Shown: positions 45,569 to 53,967 of the stretch, in pieces
Position numbering within the stretch: position 1 is the stretch's first letter
Layout of the letters: the number at the start of each line of letters is the position of its first letter
NCBI RefSeq assembly: GCF_036488675.1
Contig: NZ_CP133148.1
Span: 3,965,001-4,029,000 of the forward strand
Origin: Sinorhizobium chiapasense
GTDB lineage: Bacteria > Pseudomonadota > Alphaproteobacteria > Rhizobiales > Rhizobiaceae
Direction: 5' to 3'
DNA: 64,000 nt
The notes under the pieces: model-generated
Told to the model about the DNA's origin: nothing
Databases searched by the model: none
Seen by the model: only the letters and a program-made list of their open reading frames with translations
Program-made: the position numbers and the translations under genes

Positions 45569-46416
45569 ATCCGGATAGCTTTCAGTTTTCGCCGGGAACA
45601 TACTTGGCGCCCGCTGTCGACTGGCTAAACGCCAACTTCCATCCGCTGTTCGCCTTGATCACCAATGTCGTCGAGGCTGTGCTTTCGGGGATCGAGGCGG
45701 CGCTGCTCTCGCTGCCAGCCATCATGCTGATCACAATCGTGATGCTTCTCGCTTTCTTCCTCGTGAACATTCGGGCGACCATCCTCGCGGGCCTGGCACT
45801 CGGTTTTTGCCTTCTCATGGGTCTCTGGGACGCTTCGATGCAGACGATTGCTCTTGTCACCGTGGCCGTGGCGATTTCCGTCCTGATCGGCTTCCCGCTT
45901 GGCATCCTTGCCTCTCGCGTCAAGGCGGTCGAGGCGGCGATCCGCCCGGTTCTCGACATTATGCAGACCGTGCCTCCATGGGTCTATCTCATTCCTGCGG
46001 TCATGATCTTCAGCCTGGGGCGGGTACCCGCGATCATTGCGACGATCGTCTACGGCATACCGCCGATGCTGCGCCTGACGACACTCGCCTTCAACCAGGT
46101 TCCGAAGGACATGCTCGAACTCGGCCAGGCGATCGGCGCCTCGCCGCGCTCCATTCTGTTCAAGATCGAAATTCCCGCGGCAAAGCCAACCCTGCTTGTC
46201 GGCCTCAATCAATGCATCCTGCTGTCGCTTGCCATGGTCGTCTTGGCTGGCCTCGTCGGCGCGGGCGGGCTCGGCGCCGAAGTGACACGCGGATTGACGC
46301 GAATGGAGATGGGCCTTGGCCTGCGCGCCGGGCTTGCGATCGTTGCGGTCGCGCTTCTTCTCGACAGGCTCTCGCGCGGCGCGCTTCAGCGTGACCGAAG
46401 CAGAGCCACAGGCTGA
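45565..46416 (+). CDS. Second betaine-type ABC transporter, permease 2
   Basis: A 283-residue ProW-like permease, homologous to its neighbour: FSLGRVPAIIATIVYGIPPMLRLTTLAFN and GASPRSILFKIEIPAAKPTLLVGLNQCI. Two permeases imply a heterodimeric channel, unlike the one-permease importer at 24887-27938. The following epimerase-family gene starts 13 bp after its stop. Confidence 0.93.
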   Translation: MNPDSFQFSPGTYLAPAVDWLNANFHPLFALITNVVEAVLSGIEAALLSLPAIMLITIVMLLAFFLVNIRATILAGLALGFCLLMGLWDASMQTIALVTVAVAISVLIGFPLGILASRVKAVEAAIRPVLDIMQTVPPWVYLIPAVMIFSLGRVPAIIATIVYGIPPMLRLTTLAFNQVPKDMLELGQAIGASPRSILFKIEIPAAKPTLLVGLNQCILLSLAMVVLAGLVGAGGLGAEVTRGLTRMEMGLGLRAGLAIVAVALLLDRLSRGALQRDRSRATG

Positions 46417-46428
46417 TTGGATCTGATC

Positions 46429-47427
46429 ATGCGGCACAGTTTCTTCTGCATCGATTCACACACCTGCGGCAATCCGGTCCGTGTCGTCGCCGGGGGCGGG
46501 CCTCTGCTTCCGCATCTGCCGATCTTCGAGCGCCGCGAGATCTTCGTCCGCGACCATGACTGGATCCGCAAGGCGCTGATGTTCGAGCCGCGCGGCCACG
46601 ACGTGATGTCCGGCGCTATCATCTATCCGGCCTTCAGGGACGATTGCGACTTCGCGGCGCTCTTCATCGAGGTTAGCGGCTGCCTGCCGATGTGCGGCGC
46701 AGGCACCATCGGCCTCTCGACCGTCGTGCTTGAGGAAGGTCTTGTCCGATCCAGGACGCCCGGCACCCTCTCGATCGAGACGCCGGCGGGACGGGTGGAC
46801 GTCAAGTACGGGATGGACGGCGATTTCGTTAAAAGCGTCCGCCTGTTCAATGTCGCGAGCTACCTGCATGACGCGGACGTCGAGGTCGATGTTCCCGGTG
46901 TCGGGCGCCTCGTGGTGGACATCGCCTACGGCGGCAACTTCTACGCGGTCGTCGAACCTCAGCGGAACTGGCCGGGCCTTGACGGCACGACGGCGTCCGA
47001 GCTCGTCGGCCTCAGCCAGAAACTCCGCACGGCACTTGCAGACGCTTGCGATCCCGTGCATCCCGAGGATGAGCGGATTCGTGGCGTCCACCATGTCATC
47101 TGGTGCGATCGGGCAAGAGACGAAAACGCCGACGGTCGCGGCGCCGTCTTCTATGGCGATAAGGCGATCGATCGTTCGCCGGGCGGGACCGGAACGTCCG
47201 CCCGCATGGCTCAGTTGCACGGAAAAGGGCGATTGAGGATCGGCGAGACCTACCGAAGCGAAAGCCTGATCGGTACGATTTTCGAAGGGCGGGTCGACGC
47301 GGCCGCCAAGGTCGGGACGCACGAGGGCATCATGCCGAGCATCGGCGCATGGGCGCGGATCACCGGGCACAACACGATCTTCGTCGATGATCGCGATCCA
47401 TTGGCCCACGGGTTTCAGATCAAATGA
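46429..47427 (+). CDS. Proline racemase/hydroxyproline epimerase superfamily protein with altered active site
   Basis: A 332-residue protein of the proline racemase superfamily. The first catalytic cysteine is present (Cys89 in LPMCGAGTIGL), but the His that normally follows (MCGHG) is Ala91. The second catalytic position, Cys in racemases and epimerases and Thr in trans-3-hydroxyproline dehydratases, is Gly252 (DRSPGGTGTSARM). The start ATG at 46429 is preferred to an upstream TTG; its ribosome-binding site is weak. It follows the second betaine importer closely. A classical two-base epimerisation looks unlikely, so the reaction may differ. Confidence 0.85.
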   Translation: MRHSFFCIDSHTCGNPVRVVAGGGPLLPHLPIFERREIFVRDHDWIRKALMFEPRGHDVMSGAIIYPAFRDDCDFAALFIEVSGCLPMCGAGTIGLSTVVLEEGLVRSRTPGTLSIETPAGRVDVKYGMDGDFVKSVRLFNVASYLHDADVEVDVPGVGRLVVDIAYGGNFYAVVEPQRNWPGLDGTTASELVGLSQKLRTALADACDPVHPEDERIRGVHHVIWCDRARDENADGRGAVFYGDKAIDRSPGGTGTSARMAQLHGKGRLRIGETYRSESLIGTIFEGRVDAAAKVGTHEGIMPSIGAWARITGHNTIFVDDRDPLAHGFQIK

Positions 47428-47508
47428 ACCGGCGTGACCGAGGCACCGTGAGACTGCCGACCGATACGCACGTTCACTACCGCGCATGACCAGAAAAGTG
47501 CGAGCGAA

Positions 47509-48573
47509 ATGGGACACTCCATTCAATCATCGTCGTCGGGGGTCGCCCCGCAGCTGCAGCGGCTGAAAATCGGCTTCATCCTCGCCCGATCCTTCACGTT
47601 GTCGGCCTTCGCGTTGTTCGTCGACACCCTGCGGCTGGCGAGCGACCAGCTCGACCGATCGGGCCGGGTCCTCGCCGATTGGCAGGTCCTCGGCAGCACG
47701 AGGCACCTGATCACCTCGAGCTGCGGTGTTCAGGTCGCTCCGACTTCCGACTTCGTCGATCCCTGCCAATTCGATTACATCGCCGTTGTCGGCGGCCTGC
47801 TGACTGTCGAACAACCGGTCGACCATGAAACCATCCGCTTTCTCAGACAGGCCGCTTCGAAAAGGGTCCCGTTGATTGGCCTGTGCACCGGTTCCTTCAT
47901 TCTCGCGGAAGCGGGCCTGATGAAAGAGCACGCGACCTGTGTGAGCTGGCTTCACTATCACCAGTTCCGCGAACGTTTTCCTGATCATGAAGTCCGACCG
48001 GACCGGCTGTTCAATCTGGACCGCAAGCGCGGCTCTTGCGCAGGGGGAAGCAGCGCCGCCGATCTCGCGGCCGCCCTGGTGAGGCGGCACATCAGTTCGG
48101 ACGCCGAGCGTAACGCGCTTGAAGTGCTGCAGATTGAGAAGGCCCGTTCGCAGTTCGACAATCAGACGCGACAGCCGCTGCGCGATTACGTCAACGACTC
48201 CCGGGTTGCGGCCGTTCTGATAACCATGGAACAGCATCTTGAAGGTGGAATCACCATTGAGGGGCTTGCGGCCTCGGTCGGGCTTTCAAGGCGCCAACTC
48301 GAGCGGCTGTTCACTGAAAAAACGAGGATGTCTCCCGCTCTGGCTTTCCGTCGTCTCCGACTGGATCGAGCGAAGCAGATTTTGCTGACGAGCAGGAAAC
48401 CCATAATCGAAGTTGCCCTCGACGTCGGGTTTGTGAACACCTCGCATTTTACCAAGGAGTTTCGGCGCACCTACGGTCGAACGCCCGCAGAAATCCGGGA
48501 TTCCGCGGCGCGCGATCGGGAAGCGCCTGGCGAGAAAGGGTCCCCCGCGATGAAACACGCGGGTTGGCTGTAA
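47509..48573 (+). CDS. GlxA/GbdR-type AraC-family regulator
   Basis: A 354-residue regulator with an N-terminal DJ-1/PfpI-like domain (KIGFILARSFTLSAFALFVDTLRLA; nucleophile-elbow-like LIGLCTGSFILAEAG) and a C-terminal AraC DNA-binding domain (ITIEGLAASVGLSRRQLERLF and DVGFVNTSHFTKEFRRTYGRTPAEIR). This architecture is shared with GbdR, CdhR and related regulators of glycine-betaine, carnitine and choline catabolism, which fits the betaine genes before it. It is transcribed in the same direction, 81 bp after the epimerase-family gene. Confidence 0.92.
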   Translation: MGHSIQSSSSGVAPQLQRLKIGFILARSFTLSAFALFVDTLRLASDQLDRSGRVLADWQVLGSTRHLITSSCGVQVAPTSDFVDPCQFDYIAVVGGLLTVEQPVDHETIRFLRQAASKRVPLIGLCTGSFILAEAGLMKEHATCVSWLHYHQFRERFPDHEVRPDRLFNLDRKRGSCAGGSSAADLAAALVRRHISSDAERNALEVLQIEKARSQFDNQTRQPLRDYVNDSRVAAVLITMEQHLEGGITIEGLAASVGLSRRQLERLFTEKTRMSPALAFRRLRLDRAKQILLTSRKPIIEVALDVGFVNTSHFTKEFRRTYGRTPAEIRDSAARDREAPGEKGSPAMKHAGWL

Positions 48574-48693
48574 CGTCCAAGCCGCCATCAAAAGCGTAGG
48601 CAATCTCTTCCCAATTTACGGTTGAAATCAGGGACATCTCGGTTAAGCTGTTTGCGGCACCGAGGCATTACACAGATCCGGCTGGCGTCGGAG

Positions 48694-49962
48694 ATGGCGT
48701 ATTCTGTCGACCAAGCGGGATGTGCGGTGCTCCGTATACTCATACTGTTTATCTCTGTTCTTCTCGCGGCTCCAAGCCTATCGAGCGCCGTTGCGCAGGA
48801 GTCTTCACCCGCGCCGGCCGACAAGACGGCTCCAGCTAAACAAGTATCGGAGATCAAGCTCGGTTATCTTCGTGCCTATGCTCCGCAACTCGCCCTTTCG
48901 GTGCTGGACGTGCCGCCGCGCGACGAAGGTGTCGCGGGGGCGAAGATCGCGATCGGCGACAACAACACGACCGGTAGGTTTCTCGGACAGAAGTTTACGC
49001 TCGATGTGTCCGAGGTGAAGCCGGATGCCGACGTCGTGCCGGCTTTCAATGACATGGTGTCGAGGGGCGTTCTCTACATTCTGACCGATCTCTCCGCGAC
49101 GCAGCTCCTGTCGATTGCCGACCTCGCTCGCGAAAAGCGTGTCCAGATCTTTAACGTCGGCGCCACGGACGACCGTCTGCGCGAGGAGGACTGCCGGGCG
49201 AACGTCTTCCACACAGCGCCGACGCGCACCATGCTCGCCGATGGCCTGGCGCAGTATCTGGTCTGGAAGCAGTGGCGGCGATGGGTGCTGGTCTACGGCT
49301 CCCATGAGCCGGACAAGCTGTTTGCCGATGCGCTCCGCCGTGCCGCGACCCGCTTCGGCGGCCAGATCGTCGCGCAAAAGGAGTTCACCGACACCGGCAC
49401 CGCGCGGCGGACGGATACAGGAGTGGTTCAGATCCAACGGCAGATGCCGGTCTTCACGCAGGATTTCCCCGAGCACGATGTGCTGCTCGTGGCAGACGAA
49501 AGCGAGGTTTTCGGAACCTATGTGCCGTTCCGGACCTGGATTCCGCGCCCGGTAGCCGGAACCGCCGGTCTGATCCCTTCCGCTTGGCATCCGGCCAGCG
49601 AGCAATGGGGCGGCACGCAGATACAAAACCGTTTCGCCAAGGCGAATGGCAGACGAATGTTGTCGAAGGATATGGCCGCGTGGACGGCAGCGAGGATTGT
49701 CGGCGAGGCGGCCACGCGCACGCAAAGCTCCGATTCCGAAAAGCTCGCGGCCTTCATTCGCGCCGACGATTTTTCGATCGCCGCCTTCAAGGGGCAGAGG
49801 CTGACCTTCCGCAAATGGAACTTGCAATTGCGCCAGCCGATCTTCCTTGGAGACGGCCGTTCCGTCGTATCGACGTCGCCGCAGGAAGGATTCCTGCATC
49901 AGGTCTCCGAACTCGACACGCTCGGGATCGACCAGCCGGAGACGCAATGTGCGCTGAAGTAG
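48694..49962 (+). CDS. PQQ-catabolism-associated ABC system, periplasmic binding protein
   Basis: A protein of about 422 residues with a hydrophobic signal segment (LRILILFISVLLAAPSLSSAVAQ) and the periplasmic-binding fold of branched-chain-amino-acid type (LGYLRAYAPQLALSVLD; NVGATDDRLREEDCRANVFHTAPTRTMLADGLAQYL). It matches the binding-protein class regularly found beside PQQ-dependent alcohol dehydrogenases. Its ligand is not established. The start is uncertain: ATG at 48694 or GTG at 48727. A palindromic repeat follows, then a beta-propeller gene, an ATPase and a permease, which together recur as a set. Confidence 0.85.
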   Translation: MAYSVDQAGCAVLRILILFISVLLAAPSLSSAVAQESSPAPADKTAPAKQVSEIKLGYLRAYAPQLALSVLDVPPRDEGVAGAKIAIGDNNTTGRFLGQKFTLDVSEVKPDADVVPAFNDMVSRGVLYILTDLSATQLLSIADLAREKRVQIFNVGATDDRLREEDCRANVFHTAPTRTMLADGLAQYLVWKQWRRWVLVYGSHEPDKLFADALRRAATRFGGQIVAQKEFTDTGTARRTDTGVVQIQRQMPVFTQDFPEHDVLLVADESEVFGTYVPFRTWIPRPVAGTAGLIPSAWHPASEQWGGTQIQNRFAKANGRRMLSKDMAAWTAARIVGEAATRTQSSDSEKLAAFIRADDFSIAAFKGQRLTFRKWNLQLRQPIFLGDGRSVVSTSPQEGFLHQVSELDTLGIDQPETQCALK

Positions 49963-49963
49963 A

Positions 49964-50006
49964 CTACAGCGCCGCGCGTCCAACGGACGCGCTAAGGTCG
50001 CTGTAG
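49964..50006. repeat. Single CTACAGCG palindromic repeat
   Basis: CTACAGCG and CGCTGTAG form the outer arms; GCGCGTCC and GGACGCGC form the inner arms, with a CAA loop. It is the same family as at 31735-31778 and 53618-53661, here without the CTGCATGTTT partner. It starts two bases after the binding-protein stop codon. Confidence 0.8.
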
Positions 50007-50025
50007 CAGACAGGGAGAGAGCCAG

Positions 50026-51003
50026 ATGCTGCGAAGACCGACCCTTCTTTCGGCTGGACTTGCTGCGGCGGCAAGCATGGCTTCGCCGGCGTTCGCTTAC
50101 ATGGTCTATGTCTCCAACGAGAAGGACAACACGGTAACTGTCGTCGACTCGACCACGATGGAGGTGGTCCGCACCATCGATGTCGGCCAGCGGCCGCGCG
50201 GCATCACGATTTCGCACGACGGCAAGTTCATCTATCTCTGCGCAAGCGACGACGACACGATCGAGATCATCGATACGGCCACCTACGAGATCGTCGGGTC
50301 GCTGCCGTCCGGACCGGACCCCGAGTTGTTCGTCCTTTCTCCCGACGGCAAGACACTCTACGTCGCCAACGAGGACGACAATCTGGTCACCGTCATCGAC
50401 CTCGAGAGCAAGAGTGTGGCGATGGAGGTACCGGTTGGCGTGGAACCCGAGGGAATGGGTATCAGTCCGGACGGCAAATCATTGGTCAACACCTCGGAAA
50501 CGACCAACATGGCGCACTTCATCGATACCGAGACCCACGAGATCACCGATAATGTCCTCGTCGATGCCCGGCCGCGCTTCGCCGAGTTCAAGCCCGACAA
50601 TTCCGAGGTCTGGGTGAGCGCCGAAATCGGCGGCACCGTCTCGGTTATCGACAATGTCAGCCGTGAGGTGAAACAAAAGATCACCTTCGAGATTCCCGGT
50701 TTGCGCTCGGAATCGATCCAGCCGGTCGGCGTCCGCATCACCGCCGATGGCAAGAAGGCCTATGTGGCGCTTGGCCCCGCCAATCGCGTCGCCGTGGTCA
50801 ATGCGGAGACCTACGAGGTCGAAAAATACGTCCTCGTCGGGCAGCGGGCCTGGCAGCTGGCCTTCACGCCCGACCAGAAGACGATCATCAGCACCAACGG
50901 CGTTTCGAACGACATCACCTTCATCGACGTTGCTACCGATGAACCCGTTCAGTCGGTGATCGTCGGGGCGCTGCCGTGGGGGGTCGTCGTCAGCCCGAAC
51001 TGA
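50026..51003 (+). CDS. PQQ-catabolism-associated YVTN beta-propeller protein
   Basis: A 325-residue exported protein: a signal peptide (MLRRPTLLSAGLAAAASMASPAFA) followed by seven YVTN-type repeats, each with a DG(K/T)-type turn (HDGKFIYLC, PDGKTLYVAN, PDGKSLVN, ADGKKAYVA). Such propellers recur beside XoxF/PedE-type alcohol dehydrogenases. Whether they serve electron transfer, cofactor handling or the adjacent ABC system is unknown. The GAGAGCC site precedes the ATG. Confidence 0.9.
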   Translation: MLRRPTLLSAGLAAAASMASPAFAYMVYVSNEKDNTVTVVDSTTMEVVRTIDVGQRPRGITISHDGKFIYLCASDDDTIEIIDTATYEIVGSLPSGPDPELFVLSPDGKTLYVANEDDNLVTVIDLESKSVAMEVPVGVEPEGMGISPDGKSLVNTSETTNMAHFIDTETHEITDNVLVDARPRFAEFKPDNSEVWVSAEIGGTVSVIDNVSREVKQKITFEIPGLRSESIQPVGVRITADGKKAYVALGPANRVAVVNAETYEVEKYVLVGQRAWQLAFTPDQKTIISTNGVSNDITFIDVATDEPVQSVIVGALPWGVVVSPN

Positions 51004-51148
51004 CGTACAGGGCAAGAACGCTTCAGTCACAAAGTAAGAGGCTACACGTCGTCCGTTCCCGATCTGCCGAGAAAGGTTTGCAAGGAACGATCACCATCAA
51101 ATAGGCTGGGATGCGGGCTAACCTTGCTTCGCGGAGGAACACGACACC

Positions 51149-51937
51149 ATGCAGCATGTTAAGGCCAACGATGGAGTGAGCTTGCCTGCCGCACTTGATG
51201 TGGCGGGGGTCAATCATTCCTACGGCCGGAAGCAGGTTCTGTCCGACATTTCCTTCTCAATCGCCCCGGGGCGCTTTACCGTCTTGCTCGGCCTCAACGG
51301 CGCGGGCAAGACGACGCTGTTCTCCTTGATCACCCACCTCTACAGCACCCGCCACGGCACAATCCGCATCTTCGGCCACGACGTCGGCCGGGAACCGGGC
51401 GAGGCACTGCGCCGGCTTGGCATCGTGTTTCAGGCGCGCACCCTCGATCTTGACCTGAGCGTCTACCAGAACCTCTCCTACCACGCATCGCTGCATGGCA
51501 TTGGGCGAAGAGACGCCTTGTCACGGATCAAGTCACTGCTTGCCCAGATCGACATGAGCGACCGGTTGTATGACAAGGCACGCAGCCTCTCCGGCGGCCA
51601 GATGCGTCGCATCGAGATCGTGCGGGCTCTGCTGCATCGTCCGCCGCTTCTCTTGTTGGACGAGGCGACCGTGGGGCTCGACATCCAGTCGCGTGCCGAG
51701 ATCCTTGCCACCATCCGTAAGCTCGTGATTACCGATGGCATCAGCGTCTTCTGGGCGACCCACCTCATCGATGAGGTCGAGGAAACCGACCATGTCATCA
51801 TACTCGACAAGGGCCGGGTGCTCGCGGACGGCAGGGTCGATGACGTCGTCCGTTCCTGTGGCTCAAGCAGCATTCGTGGGGCCTTCGCGACGCTGACCGG
51901 GGTCGCTTCGGTTCCGGCCAGTGGAGAACGTCGATGA
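51149..51937 (+). CDS. PQQ-catabolism-associated ABC transporter ATPase
   Basis: A 262-residue ATPase with Walker A GLNGAGKT, signature LSGGQMRR, Walker B PPLLLLDEATVGLD and switch His in FWATHLIDEV. The LNGAGKT form and the ABC-2 permease that follows indicate an exporter-type (NodI/DrrA-like) ATPase, not an importer, although a binding-protein gene lies upstream. It overlaps the permease gene by four bases. An independent promoter could lie in the 145-bp gap before it. Confidence 0.92.
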   Translation: MQHVKANDGVSLPAALDVAGVNHSYGRKQVLSDISFSIAPGRFTVLLGLNGAGKTTLFSLITHLYSTRHGTIRIFGHDVGREPGEALRRLGIVFQARTLDLDLSVYQNLSYHASLHGIGRRDALSRIKSLLAQIDMSDRLYDKARSLSGGQMRRIEIVRALLHRPPLLLLDEATVGLDIQSRAEILATIRKLVITDGISVFWATHLIDEVEETDHVIILDKGRVLADGRVDDVVRSCGSSSIRGAFATLTGVASVPASGERR

Positions 51938-52806
51938 CTATGCAATCTGCCGCAGGACCCATTTCGGCAGGCCCCGCCATGGAGCGTGGCTTCGGCGTCC
52001 GTCAATACCTCGTGTGCCTCAAAGGCATCCTGGTCCGGGAAGGGCTCCGTTTTCTCAATCAGCGAGAGCGCTTCATCTCGTCGCTGGTTCGCCCGCTCCT
52101 GTGGCTCTTCGTTTTTGCAGCCGGCTTCCGCCAGGTGCTTGGCGTCTCCATCATCCCGCCCTACAAGACCTACGTGCTGTACGAGGTCTATATCACGCCG
52201 GGCCTCTGCGGCATGATCCTGTTGTTCAGCGGCATGCAGTCATCACTGTCGATGGTCTACGACCGGGAGATGGGCAACATGCGGACCCTGCTGGTCAGCC
52301 CGTTTCCGCGCTGGTTCCTGCTGGTGTCGAAGCTGCTCGCGGGCGTCACCGTATCGATCCTGCAGGTCTACGCCTTTCTCGCCATCGCCTGGTTCTGGGG
52401 CGTCAAACCGCCATGGACCGGCTACCTCGTGGTCCTGCCGGCGCTCTTCCTCTCAGGAATGATGCTGTGCTCACTCGGGATGCTTTTGTCGTCGATGATC
52501 AAGCAACTGGAGAATTTCGCGGGGATCATGAACTTTGTGATCTTCCCGATGTATTTTGCCTCCCCCGCGCTCTATCCGCTCTGGCGGATTCAGGAATCGA
52601 GCCCGCTTCTCTACAAGATCTGCCTTGTAAACCCTTTCACTTACGCCGTCGAGTTGGTTCGCTTCGCCCTTTACGGACAGGTCGACTGGGGATCGCTGAT
52701 GCTCGTGGTTGCGTTCACCATACTGTTTCTGGGCGGTGCAATCCTCGCCTATGACCCGTCGACCGGCCTGCTCGGCCGCAAGCAGGATGCCGGAGGAAAT
52801 GCCTGA
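51934..52806 (+). CDS. PQQ-catabolism-associated ABC-2 type permease
   Basis: A 290-residue ABC-2 membrane protein with six predicted helices (VRPLLWLFVFAAGFRQVLG; GLCGMILLFSGMQSSLSMVYDREMGNMRTLLVSPFPRWFLLVSKLLAG; YALYPLWRIQES-like C-terminal segment). The DREMGNMRTLLVSP motif is the family signature. It pairs with the preceding ATPase. Relatives sit next to alcohol-oxidation genes (PedC type); the substrate is unknown. Its stop overlaps the next gene by one base. Confidence 0.9.
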   Translation: MTMQSAAGPISAGPAMERGFGVRQYLVCLKGILVREGLRFLNQRERFISSLVRPLLWLFVFAAGFRQVLGVSIIPPYKTYVLYEVYITPGLCGMILLFSGMQSSLSMVYDREMGNMRTLLVSPFPRWFLLVSKLLAGVTVSILQVYAFLAIAWFWGVKPPWTGYLVVLPALFLSGMMLCSLGMLLSSMIKQLENFAGIMNFVIFPMYFASPALYPLWRIQESSPLLYKICLVNPFTYAVELVRFALYGQVDWGSLMLVVAFTILFLGGAILAYDPSTGLLGRKQDAGGNA

Positions 52807-53438
52807 TGCGGTGGCTATCCCTGGCACGCCTCATGCCCGCCGCGGCCGTCGCTGCAATCGCCGCATGGCCGGCCTTTGCAGCGCAGGGAGACGACCCGGA
52901 CTGGCCGTGTATCCAGCGCAAGGTTCCGGACCTTTCGCTCGGCCAGATATGGACCGGTGGCGAACTGCCGCAAACGGCGGCCGACTGGTCCAAAGATGCG
53001 GCCATTTCAGCCTTGGTGACGGAACTGTCGGCCCGTCGCGTTCCGCTTCCGGAGGCGCAGCAAAAGATCAAAAGTTATGCGGAAGGCCTGCCTGAGGGCG
53101 AGAGAGAGCAGCGCATGACCATGCTCGTGCAGGGTCTGTTCGACCATATGAACCGGGAGCGCTCGGACGTTATCGCCGGTATTGCGCGCTACGCCCACAG
53201 GCAGAGGGACATGGCGACGCTCCTGCGGCAGGAGGCGTCTGCCGTGGACGCCTTGCGGGCCAAACCCGATTCTAACCCGAACGAGCTGGCAGTGCGGAGC
53301 GATCGGCTGGTGTTTCAGACGCGCATTTTTCAGGAGCGGGCGGAATCACTGAGCTTCGTCTGCGAGGTACCGACGCTGATCGAGCAGCGCTTGTACGCTC
53401 TGGCCAAGGCGATTGCGGAAACGCTGAAAGACCAGTGA
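52806..53438 (+). CDS. Exported hypothetical protein of the PQQ-associated ABC operon
   Basis: A 210-residue protein with a signal peptide (LMPAAAVAAIAAWPAFA) and a mostly helical mature part (DPDWPCIQRKVPDLSLGQIW; then charged helices). One Cys pair (PCIQ and FVCEVP) could form a disulphide. It is encoded directly after the ABC-2 permease with a one-base overlap (TGATG), so it probably works with it in the periplasm. Its function is unknown. Confidence 0.82.
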   Translation: MRWLSLARLMPAAAVAAIAAWPAFAAQGDDPDWPCIQRKVPDLSLGQIWTGGELPQTAADWSKDAAISALVTELSARRVPLPEAQQKIKSYAEGLPEGEREQRMTMLVQGLFDHMNRERSDVIAGIARYAHRQRDMATLLRQEASAVDALRAKPDSNPNELAVRSDRLVFQTRIFQERAESLSFVCEVPTLIEQRLYALAKAIAETLKDQ

Positions 53439-53557
53439 GTCCCGGAGCTGTCGCCGTGGCACCTTGCAGTCGGCGGAGTTTCGCGAACGAATTGACGCTC
53501 GTTTGTCGCACGCGTATCCTCCTCGTGGGCTTTCCGTCGGGCACCTTGCGAAGGCTA

Positions 53558-53661
53558 CTGCACGTTTCCTTAAATCGTAGCCGATTTAAGGATAAAAACA
53601 TGCAGCATTTCAAAGTGCTACAGCGTCCTTTGCGCGTCTGATAAGACGCGCGGCGCTGTAG
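53558..53661. repeat. Two-part palindromic intergenic repeat
   Basis: The copy nearly matches that at 31675-31778: CTGCACGTTT...AAACATGCAG palindrome (53558-53605) followed by CTACAGCG...CGCTGTAG (53618-53661) with inner GCGCGTCT/AGACGCGC arms. It lies between two transcription units. Confidence 0.8.
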
Positions 53662-53732
53662 TTGTCGAAGCGGCATGCAGCACATCAGCGAACGTGATTG
53701 CCGTGCGCGTTCGCACAGGGAAAGGTGCTCCA

Positions 53733-53942
53733 TTGAACCTCGTCGACCTCGTCCTGACCGTCTGCATGTTGGCCAACCCTAGCAGTTGCCGCACCGAGCA
53801 CCTGTACTTCGAGGCGCGGGGATCGCTTTTCCAATGCATGGTGTTGGCTCCGACCGAGATCGCGAAGTGGTCCGAGAGCCATCCGACGCTGAAGATCGTG
53901 CGATGGAAATGTGCGTTCCCCGACAAGAGCCTGGAAACGTGA
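53733..53942 (+). CDS. Small conserved-type hypothetical protein
   Basis: A protein of about 69 residues with NLVDLVLTVCMLANPSSC, EHLYFEARGSLFQCMVLAPTEIAKWSESHP and IVRWKC. The regular cysteines and the protein-like composition suggest a genuine gene. The start is uncertain: TTG at 53733 has AAAGG seven bases before it; the frame is open from GTG at 53694. It lies between the PQQ-associated set and the NitT/TauT-type ABC operon. Confidence 0.55.
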   Translation: MNLVDLVLTVCMLANPSSCRTEHLYFEARGSLFQCMVLAPTEIAKWSESHPTLKIVRWKCAFPDKSLET

Positions 53943-53967
53943 CATTGCGTTGTTGGGAGGTGGCATC

